A stretch of 9,019 nt of DNA from Syntrophaceae bacterium (GTDB lineage: Bacteria; Desulfobacterota; Syntrophia; Syntrophales; UBA2185): the NCBI GenBank assembly GCA_017885225.1, contig JAFNGM010000230.1, positions 244-9,262 on the forward strand. The letters run 5' to 3'. The notes beneath the pieces are model-generated. The model did no database searches, had not been told where the DNA came from, and saw only the letters and a program-made list of their open reading frames with translations. Position numbers and translations under genes: made by a program. This document shows positions 1 through 6,944 of this stretch, in pieces (within the stretch, counting starts at the first letter, position 1; every line of letters starts with the position of its first letter).

Positions 1-1
1 C

Positions 2-556
2 TGCCCGGCCGGGGCGCATGTCTTCGTGGACGGCGTCCATAGTCTCAACCACGGGGCGTGCACCGCCTGCGGCAGATGCGTGGCGGCCTGTCCTTACGGC
101 GCTCGAAATCTGGATAACGGAACCTTCTACACTTCCGAGACGCCGAGTATTCCCGACATGGAGAGAGGCCCTGCCTGGGAGTATGACAAAAAATGGATCC
201 GGGAAGGAAAGAATCTGCCGGCGGGCACTGCCAGAAAATGTCAATTCTGCTATCTCCGTTTGAAAAACAGCATGCTTCCTGTGTGCGTGACGACGTGCAT
301 TGGACGGGCGACCTATTTCGGTGACCTGAAAGACACGGACAGCCTGATAAGCAAGGTAATGAAATCGAGTAAGGTCGTCATGCTCAAAGAAGTGAAAGAA
401 GCGGGGGAAATTGCGGCAAAGATCGATGAAAGGGGTTCTAAAATGAGCAATCGTGAATGGACCGCCTTGACCCGGGATGCCATCAAGGCCTATCCAGGGA
501 AGAATCCCGTCTTTGGAAATTCAAAAACCAAACCCAGGGTTTTCTATATCGTTTAG
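2..556 (+). CDS. 4Fe-4S ferredoxin-type electron-transfer subunit of a molybdopterin oxidoreductase, 5' partial
   Basis: This is the beta-type subunit that would carry electrons between a membrane quinol-oxidising anchor and the catalytic subunit encoded next. The frame is open to the left edge, so the start is missing and 184 residues are visible. The fragment opens with CPAGA, the end of one cluster motif. CTACGRC...CP (about residues 20-31) and CQFC...CVTTC (about 80-99, spacing C-x2-C-x11-C-x3-C) give further 4Fe-4S ligands, as in the DmsB/PsrB/TtrB/PhsB family. The CVTTCIGRATYFGD stretch is typical of that family. No signal peptide can be judged because the N-terminus is absent. The stop overlaps the ribosome binding site of the next gene, so the two are almost certainly co-transcribed. 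The order iron-sulfur subunit then catalytic subunit fits ttrB-ttrA or srdB-srdA layouts. An internal GTG at 26 is not a credible start because the cluster motif continues upstream of it. Confidence 0.9.
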   Translation, partial: CPAGAHVFVDGVHSLNHGACTACGRCVAACPYGARNLDNGTFYTSETPSIPDMERGPAWEYDKKWIREGKNLPAGTARKCQFCYLRLKNSMLPVCVTTCIGRATYFGDLKDTDSLISKVMKSSKVVMLKEVKEAGEIAAKIDERGSKMSNREWTALTRDAIKAYPGKNPVFGNSKTKPRVFYIV

Positions 557-560
557 GGGG
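555..560 (+). promoter_or_regulatory. Ribosome binding site that fixes the start of the catalytic subunit
   Basis: AGGGGG lies nine bases before the ATG at 570 and overlaps the stop of the preceding gene. An in-frame ATG at 477 would add 31 residues lying wholly inside the previous coding sequence and would put extra residues before the twin-arginine motif, so 570 is preferred. Confidence 0.7.
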
Positions 561-569
561 TGCGAGACC

Positions 570-3500
570 ATGGAAGAGAAAAAGAGTAAGGGATTATCGA
601 GACGAAACTTCATGAAATGTACCGCCATACTTGGGGGTGCTGTGCTCGCTTCGGAGTTTCAGTGGGCGCACGATTTGGTTCGGAGAGCGGAGGCAGGACT
701 CCTGACCAAAGAAGAAGAATACGAGCTGATGAAAGCCGAAAACATTCTCTACACTTCCTGCCTCCAGTGCAACACAGGTTGCGGAATAAAAGTCAAATTG
801 TTCAGAAAGAATGGCAATGCCTATGCTCTCAGAATTGACGGAAATCCTTACAACCCCTTTGTTGCCGTTCCCCATCTTCCTTTCAGAACCCCTCTCTATG
901 ACGCGGCCCCTCTTGATATGCCCATTTGCCCGAAAGGCCATGCTGGACTGCAGACCACCTATGATCCCTACAGGGTCGTAAAGGTCTTAAAAAGAGCGGG
1001 AAAACGGGGAGAAGGCAAATGGATCAATGTTTCGTTCGATCAGGCTATCGATGAAATTGTGCAGGGAGGAAATCTCTTTAGACATGTCCCAGGAGAAGAA
1101 GACAGATTCGTGACGGGACTCAAAGACATTTATGCCTTGAAAGACCCCAAGATCATGAAAGCCATAGGAGATGATGCGAAAGCTATCATAAAGAGCAAAA
1201 ACAAGGAGGAAGCGGTTGTGACTTTCAAGCGCAAACATGCCGCCAACCTCCAGTATCTGATTGACCCGGACCATCCTGATGCGGGTCCGAAAAACAACCA
1301 GATGATCTACGCCTGGGGCCGGAAGAAGTCCGGGCGGTCTGAATTCGCCCTGCGCTTTTTTAGGGATTATTTTGGGACCGCAAACTATCACGGTCATACC
1401 ACCGTTTGTCAGGGCTCCCTCTATTTTGCCAGTAAAGCCTGCAGCGAACAGTATGTGCACAACACTTTCTCCGGTGGCCAGAAATTTTACTGGCAGGCCG
1501 ATATTGAAAATTCTGCCTACGTGCTCTTTGTCGGGAGTAATCTGCTGGATGCAAATTACGGACCACCCAACAGAGGCGCAAGGCTAATGCCGAACATCAC
1601 GTCTGGCAAAATTAAGATCGTTGTCGCCGATCCACGATACAGCAAACTCGCTTCCAGAGCGCACAAATACCTTCCTGTGAAACCGGGAACAGATGGAGCC
1701 CTCTTTTCAGCCATCATTCAATGGATGCTGAAGAATAAACGCTATGACGCTAAATTTCTGGCAAATGCAAACAAAGCCGCTGCGAAAAAGAACGGGGAGC
1801 CGACACTTACCAATGCTTCGTGGCTTGTGAAAATCGGCGCCGACGGCAAGGCGGGAAAGTTTCTGCGTGCCCATGAAATCGGCATCGCCAGTGTGGAAAA
1901 GAGAAAGGATAAGTCAGGCAAAGAGTTTGATTTCGAATACCTGGTAGCCATGAAAGAAGGGAAACCCGTCGCTGTAGATCCCAATGACGAAAAGGATGTC
2001 GTTTTCAGCGATCTGTTCGTCAATACGGAAATCAATGGCATCAAAGTGAAAAGCCCTCTTCAATTAATCTTCGAGGAAGTGAACCGGAAGACTCCAGATC
2101 AATGGGCGAAGATCTGCGGCATCCCGAAAAAGGATATTGAAGAAGTTGCCAAAGATCTAACCAGCTACGGCAAAAAAGCCTGCGTGGATGTTCACCGGGG
2201 CGTCTCCCAGCACACAAACGGGTTCTATAATGTTTTCCTGGCCTGGACGATCAATCTTCTGCTGGGCAACTACGACTGGAAAGGAGGCATGATCGCGGCT
2301 TCAACCTTCAGCCAGTCAGGCTCCAAAGAAAGTCAGCCCTATAACTTGAGCAAAATGAACCCCGGTATGGTGGGCAATTTCGGTATCAGCATCATTCGGC
2401 ACGATATCAAGTATGAAGATACGACTTTTTTCAATGGTTATCCAGCAAAACGAAATTGGTGGCCCTTGGCAAGCGACATCTACCAGGAAATCATCCCGTC
2501 CATGGGGGATCAGTATCCCTATGCGGCCAAAGCCCTTTTCTTGTATCACGGGGCTCCTAATTTCTCCCTGCCGGCGGGACAGACGAACACCGAAGTCCTG
2601 TTGGACCTGAAAAAAGTCCCCCTCTATTTTTGCACGGACGTGTTGGTTGGTGTGACATCGCTTTACGCAGACTATATTTTCCCGGAGCTGAACTATCTGG
2701 AGAAATGGGAATTTCAGGGCAGCCATCCCAACATGCCGACGAAGGTTCAACCCATTCGACAACCAGTTATTGCTCCGATGTCGGAGACCGTCAAGGTCTT
2801 TGGAGAAGAGACGCCCTGTTCGATTGAAGCCGTCCTGATGGCGCTGGCAGAAAGATTGGGCATGAAGGGTTACGGCAAAGACGGCTTCGGCCCGGGACAG
2901 GACTTCATCCGGCCTGACGACCTTTACATTCGAATGGTGGCCAACATCGCCACGGATGACGGCGCCACCGTCCACGATGCAGACGACAAAGAACTCAAGT
3001 TGTTTATGGATTCAAGAGCACATCTGCCAAAGACGGTTTTCGATCCCGACCGCTGGGAAAGGATCTGCGGAAAGAACTGGCGGAAGGTGGTTTATATTCT
3101 GAACCGCGGTGGTCGGTTCCAAGATTACAAAGATCAATACAAAGGGGAACAGGTAGCCAACAAGTACGGAAAACTGATCAACATCTATCAAGAAAAAACA
3201 GCCCTAACGAAAAGCGCCTTCACGGGATTGCAGAACCCGGGTTATCCCCTCTATGTACCTATCGTTACCAATCTGGGAAAAACGCCTGAGAAAGCCGGTC
3301 TGACAAAGGGTTACGGCCTACGTATGATCACTCAGAAGGATGTAACCCAGACAAAATCGCGGACGATCGTCGATTACTGGCTAAACGCCATTCACCCGGA
3401 AAACAGCATCCTTGTAAATCCCCGCGACGCTGCCAAGCTGAAAATCAAAAAGGGTGACAAGGTCCGGATCTCATCGGCCACCAACCCCGACGGCGTCTGG

Positions 3501-3791
3501 ATTATCGGGACCGGTGAAAAGAAATCTATAATTGCCAATGTTGAGTTAACACAATCCATTCAGCCTGGTGTCGTTACCTTTGTCCATGGATACGGCCATT
3601 GGGCAACAGGCGCCACCGATATCGTGATTGACGGCAAACGGATTAAGGGTGACAGGCGAAGAGGCGCTGGATTCAATGCCAACGCCGCCATGTGGACCGA
3701 TCCGGATCTAAAAAATACCTGTGTCATGGATCCTGTGGGAGGGAGTGCTTCCTTCTATGACACCATGGTCCGGTTGACGAAAGTCGTCTGA
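570..3791 (+). CDS. TtrA/SrdA-type molybdopterin oxidoreductase catalytic subunit (tetrathionate/selenate/arsenate-reductase-like), Tat-exported
   Basis: This 1073-residue protein is the catalytic subunit of a DMSO-reductase-superfamily enzyme. It starts with a twin-arginine signal (SRRNFMK, residues 10-16) followed by a short hydrophobic stretch, so it is predicted to be exported folded. A 4Fe-4S cluster is bound by C64, C67, C71 (CLQCNTGC) and C120 (ICPKG). The long gap before the last Cys is also seen in TtrA. C280 in HGHTTVCQG is the likely Mo ligand, aligning with the Cys of TtrA's GAYCGLA. Further TtrA-like landmarks are KRAGKRGEGKW (141-151), GPKNNQ (239-244), NRGGRF (845-850) and HGYGHWATGAT (1006-1016). 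Residues about 950-970 (NPRDAAKLKIKKGDKV) belong to the C-terminal molybdopterin-dinucleotide-binding domain. The length is close to TtrA (about 1020) and well above ArrA (about 850). The clade includes tetrathionate, selenate and some archaeal arsenate reductases, so the substrate cannot be read from sequence. Family certain; substrate unknown. Confidence 0.88.
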   Translation: MEEKKSKGLSRRNFMKCTAILGGAVLASEFQWAHDLVRRAEAGLLTKEEEYELMKAENILYTSCLQCNTGCGIKVKLFRKNGNAYALRIDGNPYNPFVAVPHLPFRTPLYDAAPLDMPICPKGHAGLQTTYDPYRVVKVLKRAGKRGEGKWINVSFDQAIDEIVQGGNLFRHVPGEEDRFVTGLKDIYALKDPKIMKAIGDDAKAIIKSKNKEEAVVTFKRKHAANLQYLIDPDHPDAGPKNNQMIYAWGRKKSGRSEFALRFFRDYFGTANYHGHTTVCQGSLYFASKACSEQYVHNTFSGGQKFYWQADIENSAYVLFVGSNLLDANYGPPNRGARLMPNITSGKIKIVVADPRYSKLASRAHKYLPVKPGTDGALFSAIIQWMLKNKRYDAKFLANANKAAAKKNGEPTLTNASWLVKIGADGKAGKFLRAHEIGIASVEKRKDKSGKEFDFEYLVAMKEGKPVAVDPNDEKDVVFSDLFVNTEINGIKVKSPLQLIFEEVNRKTPDQWAKICGIPKKDIEEVAKDLTSYGKKACVDVHRGVSQHTNGFYNVFLAWTINLLLGNYDWKGGMIAASTFSQSGSKESQPYNLSKMNPGMVGNFGISIIRHDIKYEDTTFFNGYPAKRNWWPLASDIYQEIIPSMGDQYPYAAKALFLYHGAPNFSLPAGQTNTEVLLDLKKVPLYFCTDVLVGVTSLYADYIFPELNYLEKWEFQGSHPNMPTKVQPIRQPVIAPMSETVKVFGEETPCSIEAVLMALAERLGMKGYGKDGFGPGQDFIRPDDLYIRMVANIATDDGATVHDADDKELKLFMDSRAHLPKTVFDPDRWERICGKNWRKVVYILNRGGRFQDYKDQYKGEQVANKYGKLINIYQEKTALTKSAFTGLQNPGYPLYVPIVTNLGKTPEKAGLTKGYGLRMITQKDVTQTKSRTIVDYWLNAIHPENSILVNPRDAAKLKIKKGDKVRISSATNPDGVWIIGTGEKKSIIANVELTQSIQPGVVTFVHGYGHWATGATDIVIDGKRIKGDRRRGAGFNANAAMWTDPDLKNTCVMDPVGGSASFYDTMVRLTKVV

Positions 3792-3827
3792 ATTTAACAA
3801 TAACTGAACTACAAAGAATAATAAATT

Positions 3828-3867
3828 ATCGGGTGGGTCCAGTGGGTATGGACTCACCCGATTTTTT
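3828..3867 (+). terminator. Rho-independent terminator after the oxidoreductase
   Basis: A 13-bp stem (arms 3828-3840 and 3850-3862, all paired with one G-U wobble) closes a 9-base loop and runs into six T residues at 3862-3867. The stem is GC-rich in its middle. It lies 36 bases past the oxidoreductase stop and separates that transcript from the mod operon. Confidence 0.9.
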
Positions 3868-3883
3868 GTGAAGTCATCAAATT

Positions 3884-3911
3884 TGATTTGATGTGTCCGG
3901 GATGTTATGTT
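3884..3911 (+). promoter_or_regulatory. Candidate sigma70-type promoter for modABC
   Basis: TTGATT (3884-3889) and TATGTT (3906-3911) are separated by 16 bases; each matches four of six consensus positions. The position, just after a terminator and about 35 bases before the modA start, is right for a promoter, but the boxes are only moderate matches. Confidence 0.35.
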
Positions 3912-3924
3912 AAAAATAACATAA
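3905..3924 (+). promoter_or_regulatory. Perfect inverted repeat, candidate operator of modABC
   Basis: TTATGTTA (3905-3912) and TAACATAA (3917-3924) form a perfect 8-bp inverted repeat around AAAA. It covers the putative -10 box, a classic repressor position. The GTTA/TAAC cores recall ModE sites, but the spacing between them is 4 bases rather than the roughly 14 of the E. coli site, so a different oxyanion-responsive regulator (for example a TunR-like protein) or another factor is possible. No regulator gene for it is in the window. Confidence 0.5.
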
Positions 3925-3933
3925 AGCTTGAAC

Positions 3934-3939
3934 AGGAGA
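3934..3939 (+). promoter_or_regulatory. Ribosome binding site of modA
   Basis: AGGAGA is the only good Shine-Dalgarno match here. It lies 6 bases before an in-frame TTG (3946) and 12 bases before the ATG at 3952, which favours the TTG. A TTG at 3928 lies upstream of this site and is therefore excluded. Confidence 0.55.
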
Positions 3940-3945
3940 TGTCTC

Positions 3946-4689
3946 TTGCGAATGACGTCCCGGTTTATTTTTTATATTCTTTTAATTTTGTTGACGCCTC
4001 AATGGGTGGGTGCGGCAGAAAGACTTCTGGTCGGCGCAGCAGCAAATTACATTCTTCCGTTTAAGGAACTGGCTGCTGCCTTTGAAAAAAAGACCGACAT
4101 CAACGTGAAATGGACATTCACCTCCTCGGGCAATTTGTATTCGCAAATAGCGGCGGGGGCGCCATATGATATTTTTCTATCAGCAGATGAACAGCGACCC
4201 GCAGATCTTTTCAGAAAAAACATTGCCGGAAAACCTTTTGTTTACGCAACGGGACGTCTTGTTCTGTGGTCTGCTCAGAAAGACGCCTGTCGATCAAAAA
4301 CCTGGCAGGGCGCTCTGAAGAGCAACATGAAAAAAATCGCCATTCCCAATCCGGAAGTCTCGCCTTACGGCGCCGAAGCTTATAGCGTCATAAAAGGCAC
4401 CGGTCTCTGGGAACTGGTCAAACCACAACTTGTCTTTGCCCAGGATACATCGCAGGCATTCCAATATGCGGTGACAGGCGGTGCAGCCATAGCTTTTACT
4501 TCTCGTTCCTTCACGTTATCGGAACAAGGAAAGAAGGGGTGCTATTACATGATCGAGGAGGCACAGCTGGTGCGTCAGGCCGCCTGCATTCTCAAAAAAG
4601 CCCGGAACAGGAATGCGGCAGAGGTCTTTTCGGCCTTTCTTCTGTCACCGGAAGCCGTTGCAATTAGGATGAGATATGGATATGAATAG
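3946..4689 (+). CDS. modA: ModA, periplasmic molybdate/tungstate-binding protein of the ABC importer
   Basis: ModA captures molybdate (possibly tungstate) outside the inner membrane and delivers it to the ModBC importer. Read from TTG 3946 it has 247 residues; from ATG 3952 it has 245. The N-terminus (MRMTSRFIFYILLILL...) is a short basic head and hydrophobic core, a Sec signal with likely cleavage near WVGA-AERL. The mature part begins with LLVGAAANYILPFKELAAAF, the oxyanion-binding first strand-helix. TSSGNLYSQIAAGAPYDIFL is the second ligand-binding segment, typical of ModA. The AAAN version, instead of the E. coli AAS, is the variant I associate with the 'AANF' ModA subgroup. Further on, VSPYGAEAY and FAQDTSQAF match the later ligand loops. 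The reading frame overlaps modB by 14 bases, indicating translational coupling. Mo versus W preference cannot be told from sequence. Confidence 0.87.
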   Translation: MRMTSRFIFYILLILLTPQWVGAAERLLVGAAANYILPFKELAAAFEKKTDINVKWTFTSSGNLYSQIAAGAPYDIFLSADEQRPADLFRKNIAGKPFVYATGRLVLWSAQKDACRSKTWQGALKSNMKKIAIPNPEVSPYGAEAYSVIKGTGLWELVKPQLVFAQDTSQAFQYAVTGGAAIAFTSRSFTLSEQGKKGCYYMIEEAQLVRQAACILKKARNRNAAEVFSAFLLSPEAVAIRMRYGYE

Positions 4690-5341
4690 CCTCATTCTCT
4701 CCCCACTCTACCTTTCCCTGCAACTAGCGTTGGTCACAACGACCACCCTGATCCTGCTGACGGCTCCCCTTGCCTATCTTCTGGTTCATGCCCGCTTCCC
4801 GGGAAAATCTTTCTTTGAAGCACTTCTGAATCTGCCTCTGGCCCTGCCGCCGACAGTGATCGGTTTTTATCTCCTCATTTTAATGGGGCCGGAAGGTGCG
4901 GCCGGACGGACTTGGGAAGCCGTCACAGGTTCTCCTCTGCTTTTTACGTTTACCGGGATAACCTTGGCATCCATGGTTTACAGTCTTCCCTTTGCCTTAC
5001 AGCCCATGAAGGCTGCCTTTGAAAAGATCGACCGCCGTCTGCTGGAAAGTGCCTATGTCCTCGGACTTACTCCAATGAGCGCTTTCGTGAAAGTGGTACT
5101 TCCCAACAGCCTCCATGGCCTCGCCGCTTCAGCTATTCTTGTTTTTCTTCACACCTTGGGTGCTTTTGGCGTCCTGCTCATAGTCGGCGGAAGCATCCCC
5201 GGCGAAACCAGGGTCTTTTCGATTGCGATCTATGAGGCAGTCCAGTCCATGAATTATCGGGAAGCGGGGATTTTGTCGTTCATCCTGCTACCCGTTGGTT
5301 TTTTATTTCTCCTTTTAGTGAATCGGCTGATCAGGAGATAA
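4676..5341 (+). CDS. modB: ModB, molybdate ABC transporter permease
   Basis: This 221-residue inner-membrane protein forms the homodimeric channel of the molybdate importer. Hydrophobic segments are visible at roughly residues 10-35, 50-70, 88-108, 148-172 and 198-218. The EAA-type loop that docks on the ATPase is ESAYVLGLTPMSAFVKVVLP (124-143). GAFGVLLIVGGSIPGETRVF (162-181) is the ModB-specific segment, equivalent to the FGATLM...GNIPG region of other ModB proteins. The ATG at 4676 lies inside the end of modA, six bases after AGGA (4666-4669). A second ATG at 4682 would shorten it by two residues. The length is normal for ModB (about 220-230). Confidence 0.92.
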   Translation: MDMNSLILSPLYLSLQLALVTTTTLILLTAPLAYLLVHARFPGKSFFEALLNLPLALPPTVIGFYLLILMGPEGAAGRTWEAVTGSPLLFTFTGITLASMVYSLPFALQPMKAAFEKIDRRLLESAYVLGLTPMSAFVKVVLPNSLHGLAASAILVFLHTLGAFGVLLIVGGSIPGETRVFSIAIYEAVQSMNYREAGILSFILLPVGFLFLLLVNRLIRR

Positions 5342-5346
5342 AGGTC

Positions 5347-6063
5347 ATGGGATTTTCTTTCAATATTCAGAAGCCATTGATTTCGTTCAATCTGGACGTA
5401 TCTTTTACCTGTGAAAACAGTAGACTGCTGGTTCTGATCGGACCGTCAGGCGCCGGCAAGACGATGCTGATGCGACTCATTGCTGGATTGGAACGTCCAA
5501 AGACGGGAAGGATTGTCTATGAAAATCAGATCTGGGTTGATATGGATAGATGCGTTTTTCTGCCTCCACAATCACGGTGCGTCGGCTATGTTTTTCAGGA
5601 TTATCCGCTTTTCCCTCACTTGAATATCCAGCGCAATGTGGCCTTTGCCGCCGGCAGCGGCACGGATGTTGATCATTTAATGAAGGATTTCGACATCTGG
5701 CATCTTCGTCACCGGAAACCTCAGGAAATATCCGGGGGAGAACGTCAACGCTGCGCTCTCTGTCAGACGTTGGCCAGAAAGCCTCAGATGCTGCTCTTGG
5801 ATGAACCCTTTTCAGCGCTGGATGTCATCACACGACGTACCCTGCGAAGTCAGGTCATTGGACTGAGGTCAAAACTCGATATTCCCATGATCTATGTCAC
5901 GCATGACATCAATGAGGCCCTCGCCATAGCGGACGATATTCTTCCCATCGTGGCAGGAAAGGTGGATCGTGACTGGATACAACAACCAGTGGAACATGAT
6001 GAACGGGGCAATGTGATCCCTATGAAGGCAGCCAGAAGACCGCGCCTGAGTCTTGCATATTGA
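5347..6063 (+). CDS. modC: ModC, molybdate ABC transporter ATP-binding protein without a MOP domain
   Basis: This is the cytoplasmic ATPase that powers ModAB import. All ABC landmarks are present in order: Walker A GPSGAGKT (32-39), Q-loop VFQDYPLFPH (Q84), signature ISGGERQR (128-135), Walker B LLLDEP (149-154), D-loop SALD (156-159) and the H-loop His in YVTHD (H186). At 238 residues it lacks the C-terminal molybdate-binding MOP/TOBE domain found in the roughly 350-residue E. coli ModC; only about 35 residues follow the ATPase core. AGGAGA (5333-5338), overlapping the end of modB, sits 8 bases before the ATG, and only 5 bases separate the two genes. Position after modAB supports molybdate rather than another substrate. 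Confidence 0.9.
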   Translation: MGFSFNIQKPLISFNLDVSFTCENSRLLVLIGPSGAGKTMLMRLIAGLERPKTGRIVYENQIWVDMDRCVFLPPQSRCVGYVFQDYPLFPHLNIQRNVAFAAGSGTDVDHLMKDFDIWHLRHRKPQEISGGERQRCALCQTLARKPQMLLLDEPFSALDVITRRTLRSQVIGLRSKLDIPMIYVTHDINEALAIADDILPIVAGKVDRDWIQQPVEHDERGNVIPMKAARRPRLSLAY

Positions 6064-6226
6064 CCAGTCATCTGATAGGCCTGCATTAAAGACACCAATC
6101 ATGACGAGTGAAGCGAAGTAATCTTATCCGCCATCGACATTTCCATGAAATCGTCTCGCAGATTACGGTAACGATCTGAATTACGGCACAAAGATTTCGA
6201 CAAGTGAGAGAGGAAAAGAGTTTTTT
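6064..6226. other. Intergenic region between modC and the FmdE-family gene
   Basis: No terminator is visible after modC. ATTACGG occurs twice (6162-6168 and 6180-6186). ATCGT (6150-6154) and ACGAT (6171-6175) form a split inverted repeat, and CAGAT (6159-6163) with ATCTG (6174-6178) forms a second overlapping one. A regulatory role is possible but unproven. A seven-codon frame at 6100-6120 is too short to credit. Confidence 0.3.
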
Positions 6227-6793
6227 ATGATCAAAATCGGCACATATTCCTACGAAGAATATATCCACCTGATTGAATCATTTCATGGAAATCTGGCGCC
6301 CGGACTGGTGATAGGCGGTTTTATGGTGGATCTGGCTATGAAAAATCTTCCGCCGGGAGACTTTTTCGACGCTGTCTGCGAGACCGCTGTTTGTTTGCCT
6401 GACTCGATTCAACTCCTCACCCCCTGTACTGTTGGCAACGGCTGGCTCAAAGTCCTTGAATTCGGGCGCTTCGCCCTGACCCTCTATGAGAAATACAGCG
6501 GTGATGGGGTACGGGTATATCTTGATGTGAAAAAAATGAATGACTGGCCCGAAATCAAAGAGTGGTTTCTCAAGCTAAAACCGAAACGGGAACAGAACCT
6601 CCAGTTGATCCTGAATCAGATCAAGGAAGCCGGACCGGGTCTGTTGAGCCTTCAGAAAGTTCGCGTCGAACCGGAACGCCTGCGGCGGCCCAAACTTGGA
6701 GCAGTCGCTATCTGTCCGGTTTGTCAAGAGGCTTACCCGATAAGAGACGGAAACGCATGCCGTCCATGCCAAGGCGAATCTCCATATCTTTAG
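6227..6793 (+). CDS. FmdE-family protein with C-terminal zinc-ribbon-like motif
   Basis: This 188-residue protein belongs to the FmdE family, named after a gene in formylmethanofuran dehydrogenase operons. The family occurs widely in anaerobes that make no methane, and its biochemical role is unsettled. Family signs are FHGNLAPGLVIG (residues 19-30), CLPDSIQLLTPCTVGNGWLK (56-75) and the EFGRFALTLYEKY segment (78-90). The usual motif is HGHxCPG; here Asn and Ala replace the second His and the Cys, so one expected metal-binding position is changed. The C-terminus holds CPVC (163-166) and CRPC (178-181), a compact zinc-ribbon-like pair. No signal peptide or membrane segment is seen, so it should be cytoplasmic. 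Purine-rich AGAGGA (6209-6214) and AAGAG (6216-6220) precede the ATG. It lies 163 bases after modC and may be a separate unit. A metal-handling or maturation role for molybdenum enzymes is inference from context only. Confidence 0.75.
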   Translation: MIKIGTYSYEEYIHLIESFHGNLAPGLVIGGFMVDLAMKNLPPGDFFDAVCETAVCLPDSIQLLTPCTVGNGWLKVLEFGRFALTLYEKYSGDGVRVYLDVKKMNDWPEIKEWFLKLKPKREQNLQLILNQIKEAGPGLLSLQKVRVEPERLRRPKLGAVAICPVCQEAYPIRDGNACRPCQGESPYL

Positions 6794-6815
6794 ACTTGAT
6801 CTATTTTAGGACGGC

Positions 6816-6944
6816 CTAACTTTCATAAAAGAAAACGTTCACTTCTCTACCTGCCGCTATTTCCCTTCCATATGGTGTTACGTTCCAATTAAGCTCTTGT
6901 ATACAACATTTTAATCTGCATCCACTCAATTTCTCTATCGGCAA
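6816..6944 (-). CDS. Speculative 42-residue small protein, or a gene remnant
   Basis: I do not recognise this. On the minus strand a TTG at 6944-6942 is preceded, six bases upstream, by AAGGGGA (plus-strand 6951-6957), and the frame runs 42 codons to a TAG at 6818-6816. The frame is open for 58 codons in all. The peptide begins MPIEKLSGCRLKCCIQELNW, with a C-x3-CC cluster, and ends VNVFFYES; its mixed composition looks protein-like. The purine richness of this strand is also what a coding strand would show. Against it: it is short, has a rare start, and lies alone between plus-strand genes. It may be the degraded end of a longer gene, or chance. Confidence 0.2.
   Translation of the reverse strand: MPIEKLSGCRLKCCIQELNWNVTPYGREIAAGREVNVFFYES

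Noticed and set aside
477..569. An upstream in-frame start giving the oxidoreductase 31 extra residues
   Set aside because: It overlaps the preceding gene, and the ribosome binding site and Tat motif point to the ATG at 570.
2316..2975. A 219-codon open frame on the minus strand inside the oxidoreductase gene
   Set aside because: It lies wholly within a gene with clear family motifs, and it has no family signal of its own.
3928..3945. Earlier TTG start for ModA
   Set aside because: It lies upstream of the only good ribosome binding site (AGGAGA, 3934-3939) and would place that site inside the gene.
6086..6268. A 60-codon minus-strand frame across the modC-FmdE gap
   Set aside because: The peptide is unusually rich in Cys and Trp, resembles nothing known to me and overlaps the start of the FmdE-family gene.
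6806..6819. Hairpin after the FmdE-family gene as a terminator
   Set aside because: The stem has only five base pairs and is not followed by a T-run on either strand.
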